Positions 15,515 to 16,067 of a stretch of DNA of 16,067 bases are shown piece by piece. Position 1 is the first letter of the stretch, and every line of letters begins with the position of its first letter. Source of the DNA: Deltaproteobacteria bacterium (lineage in GTDB: Bacteria; Myxococcota_A; UBA9160; UBA4427); the NCBI GenBank assembly GCA_011051925.1, contig DRKE01000498.1, positions 1 to 16,067 of the forward strand, written 5' to 3'. Under the pieces are notes generated by a model. It was given only the letters and a program-made list of their open reading frames with translations, had not been told where the DNA came from and searched no databases. The translations under genes and the position numbers were made by a program.

Positions 15515-16067
15515 GGGCAGCGGTCGGCCATGGCAGCCCGAGATCCTCGTCGATCCCGATCCCTTCGCGCGGGGGGCGATCCTCGTCGCGACCGGGATCC
15601 TCGACGTGCTGGCTCGCAGGACGACGGCGAGGCTGGCCATTCCGGGGGGATCCGCGCTTCGAAGTGCGGCGGCAGCGCGGGCGGATCTCGCGGATACCTG
15701 GGGATGCGTGGCGCTCACCTGGGTCGATGAACGTTGTGTCCCCTTCGAGGATGCCGACTCGAATCGGGGTGCGGCGGCGCGGATGGGACTCTTCGGACGG
15801 AGATCGGACGATCGGAGCGGTGTCGAGCCAGCAGCCGTGTTGCCTCTCTATCTGGACGGGGAGACGCCGGAAGAAGCGGTGGCACGCGTCGAAGCCGGTC
15901 TCTCCGCGGAATTCGCCAACGGGCTCGATGTCGTCCTGTTGGGCATGGGGGCCGATGGTCATGTCGCCTCCCTCTTTCCCGGCCTGTCCTGGCCACGCGA
16001 GGGGAGGGTCGCCTTCGTGGCGAGGAGTCCGAAACCGCCCCCCCGGCGGATCACGCTGACCCGTGCA
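15507..16067 (+). CDS. pgl: 6-phosphogluconolactonase, 3' end beyond the window
   Basis: This is the first 187 codons of the enzyme hydrolysing 6-phosphogluconolactone, the product of the zwf enzyme just upstream. The frame is open from a GTG at 15507 to the window edge, with no stop. Family motifs are clear: AIPGGSALRSAAAA near residue 45, the WVDERCVPFEDADSNRGAA segment around 75-95, LLGMGADGHVASLFPG around 150, and PPPRRITLT at the edge. Typical members have 220-260 residues, so perhaps 40-60 are missing. GTG is chosen because it gives an 8-nt overlap with the zwf stop and fits the length before the PGG motif; no in-frame ATG is near. The ribosome site is weak, in keeping with translational coupling. 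Confidence 0.9.
   Translation, partial: MAEGSGRPWQPEILVDPDPFARGAILVATGILDVLARRTTARLAIPGGSALRSAAAARADLADTWGCVALTWVDERCVPFEDADSNRGAAARMGLFGRRSDDRSGVEPAAVLPLYLDGETPEEAVARVEAGLSAEFANGLDVVLLGMGADGHVASLFPGLSWPREGRVAFVARSPKPPPRRITLTRA

Noticed and set aside
13729..16059. Plus-strand open frame of 776 codons across zwf and pgl
   Set aside because: It is out of frame with the clear dehydrogenase and lactonase motifs, and its protein is Arg/Pro/Gly-rich noise.
1..16067. CRISPR array, tRNA, rRNA, insertion sequence or integrase
   Set aside because: No regularly spaced repeats, cloverleaf-like or rRNA sequence, transposase motif or terminal repeats were seen on either strand.

Overview
The window holds a complete clade II (Sec-dependent, 'atypical') nitrous oxide reductase gene cluster, followed by unrelated housekeeping and catabolic genes. 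The DNA is GC-rich, well over 60 % by eye, with clear Shine-Dalgarno sites, mostly TGA stops and an unusual abundance of GATC. This suggests a high-GC Gram-negative bacterium with a periplasm, perhaps proteobacterial or from a Desulfobacterota, Myxococcota or Binatota-like lineage. The sequence alone does not fix the taxon.

Region 1 (1-367) is a leader with no gene or recognisable regulator site.

Region 2 (368-10029) is one plus-strand operon in the order nosZ, nosC1, nosC2, nosB, nosD, nosG, nosH, nosF, nosL, nosY. NosZ is the periplasmic multicopper enzyme that reduces N2O to N2. NosG and NosH are NapG/NapH-like iron-sulfur proteins expected to take electrons from quinol. The monohaem NosC1 and dihaem NosC2 cytochromes would carry them to the CuA site of NosZ. 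NosB is a membrane protein typical of clade II clusters. NosD, NosF and NosY form the ABC-type maturation complex, and the lipoprotein NosL is the copper chaperone. Neither nosR nor nosX is present. A 15-bp perfect stem-loop lies between nosZ and the accessory genes.

Region 3 (10141-10818, minus strand) is a small membrane sensor-like protein with two membrane helices and a HAMP domain but no output domain. It converges on nosY. A 384-bp divergent spacer (10819-11202) follows.

Region 4 (11203-16067, plus strand) holds a Baeyer-Villiger-type flavin monooxygenase, a kinase resembling N-acetylhexosamine 1-kinase, glucose-6-phosphate dehydrogenase (zwf), and a 6-phosphogluconolactonase cut by the window edge. 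The last two give the oxidative pentose phosphate entry steps. The kinase and zwf each have a TATnCT box 6-7 nt before the ATG, which suggests leaderless transcripts.

The nos system is known. The least explained parts are the roughly 125-residue C-terminal extension of NosZ, the HAMP protein without an output domain, and the intercistronic hairpin.
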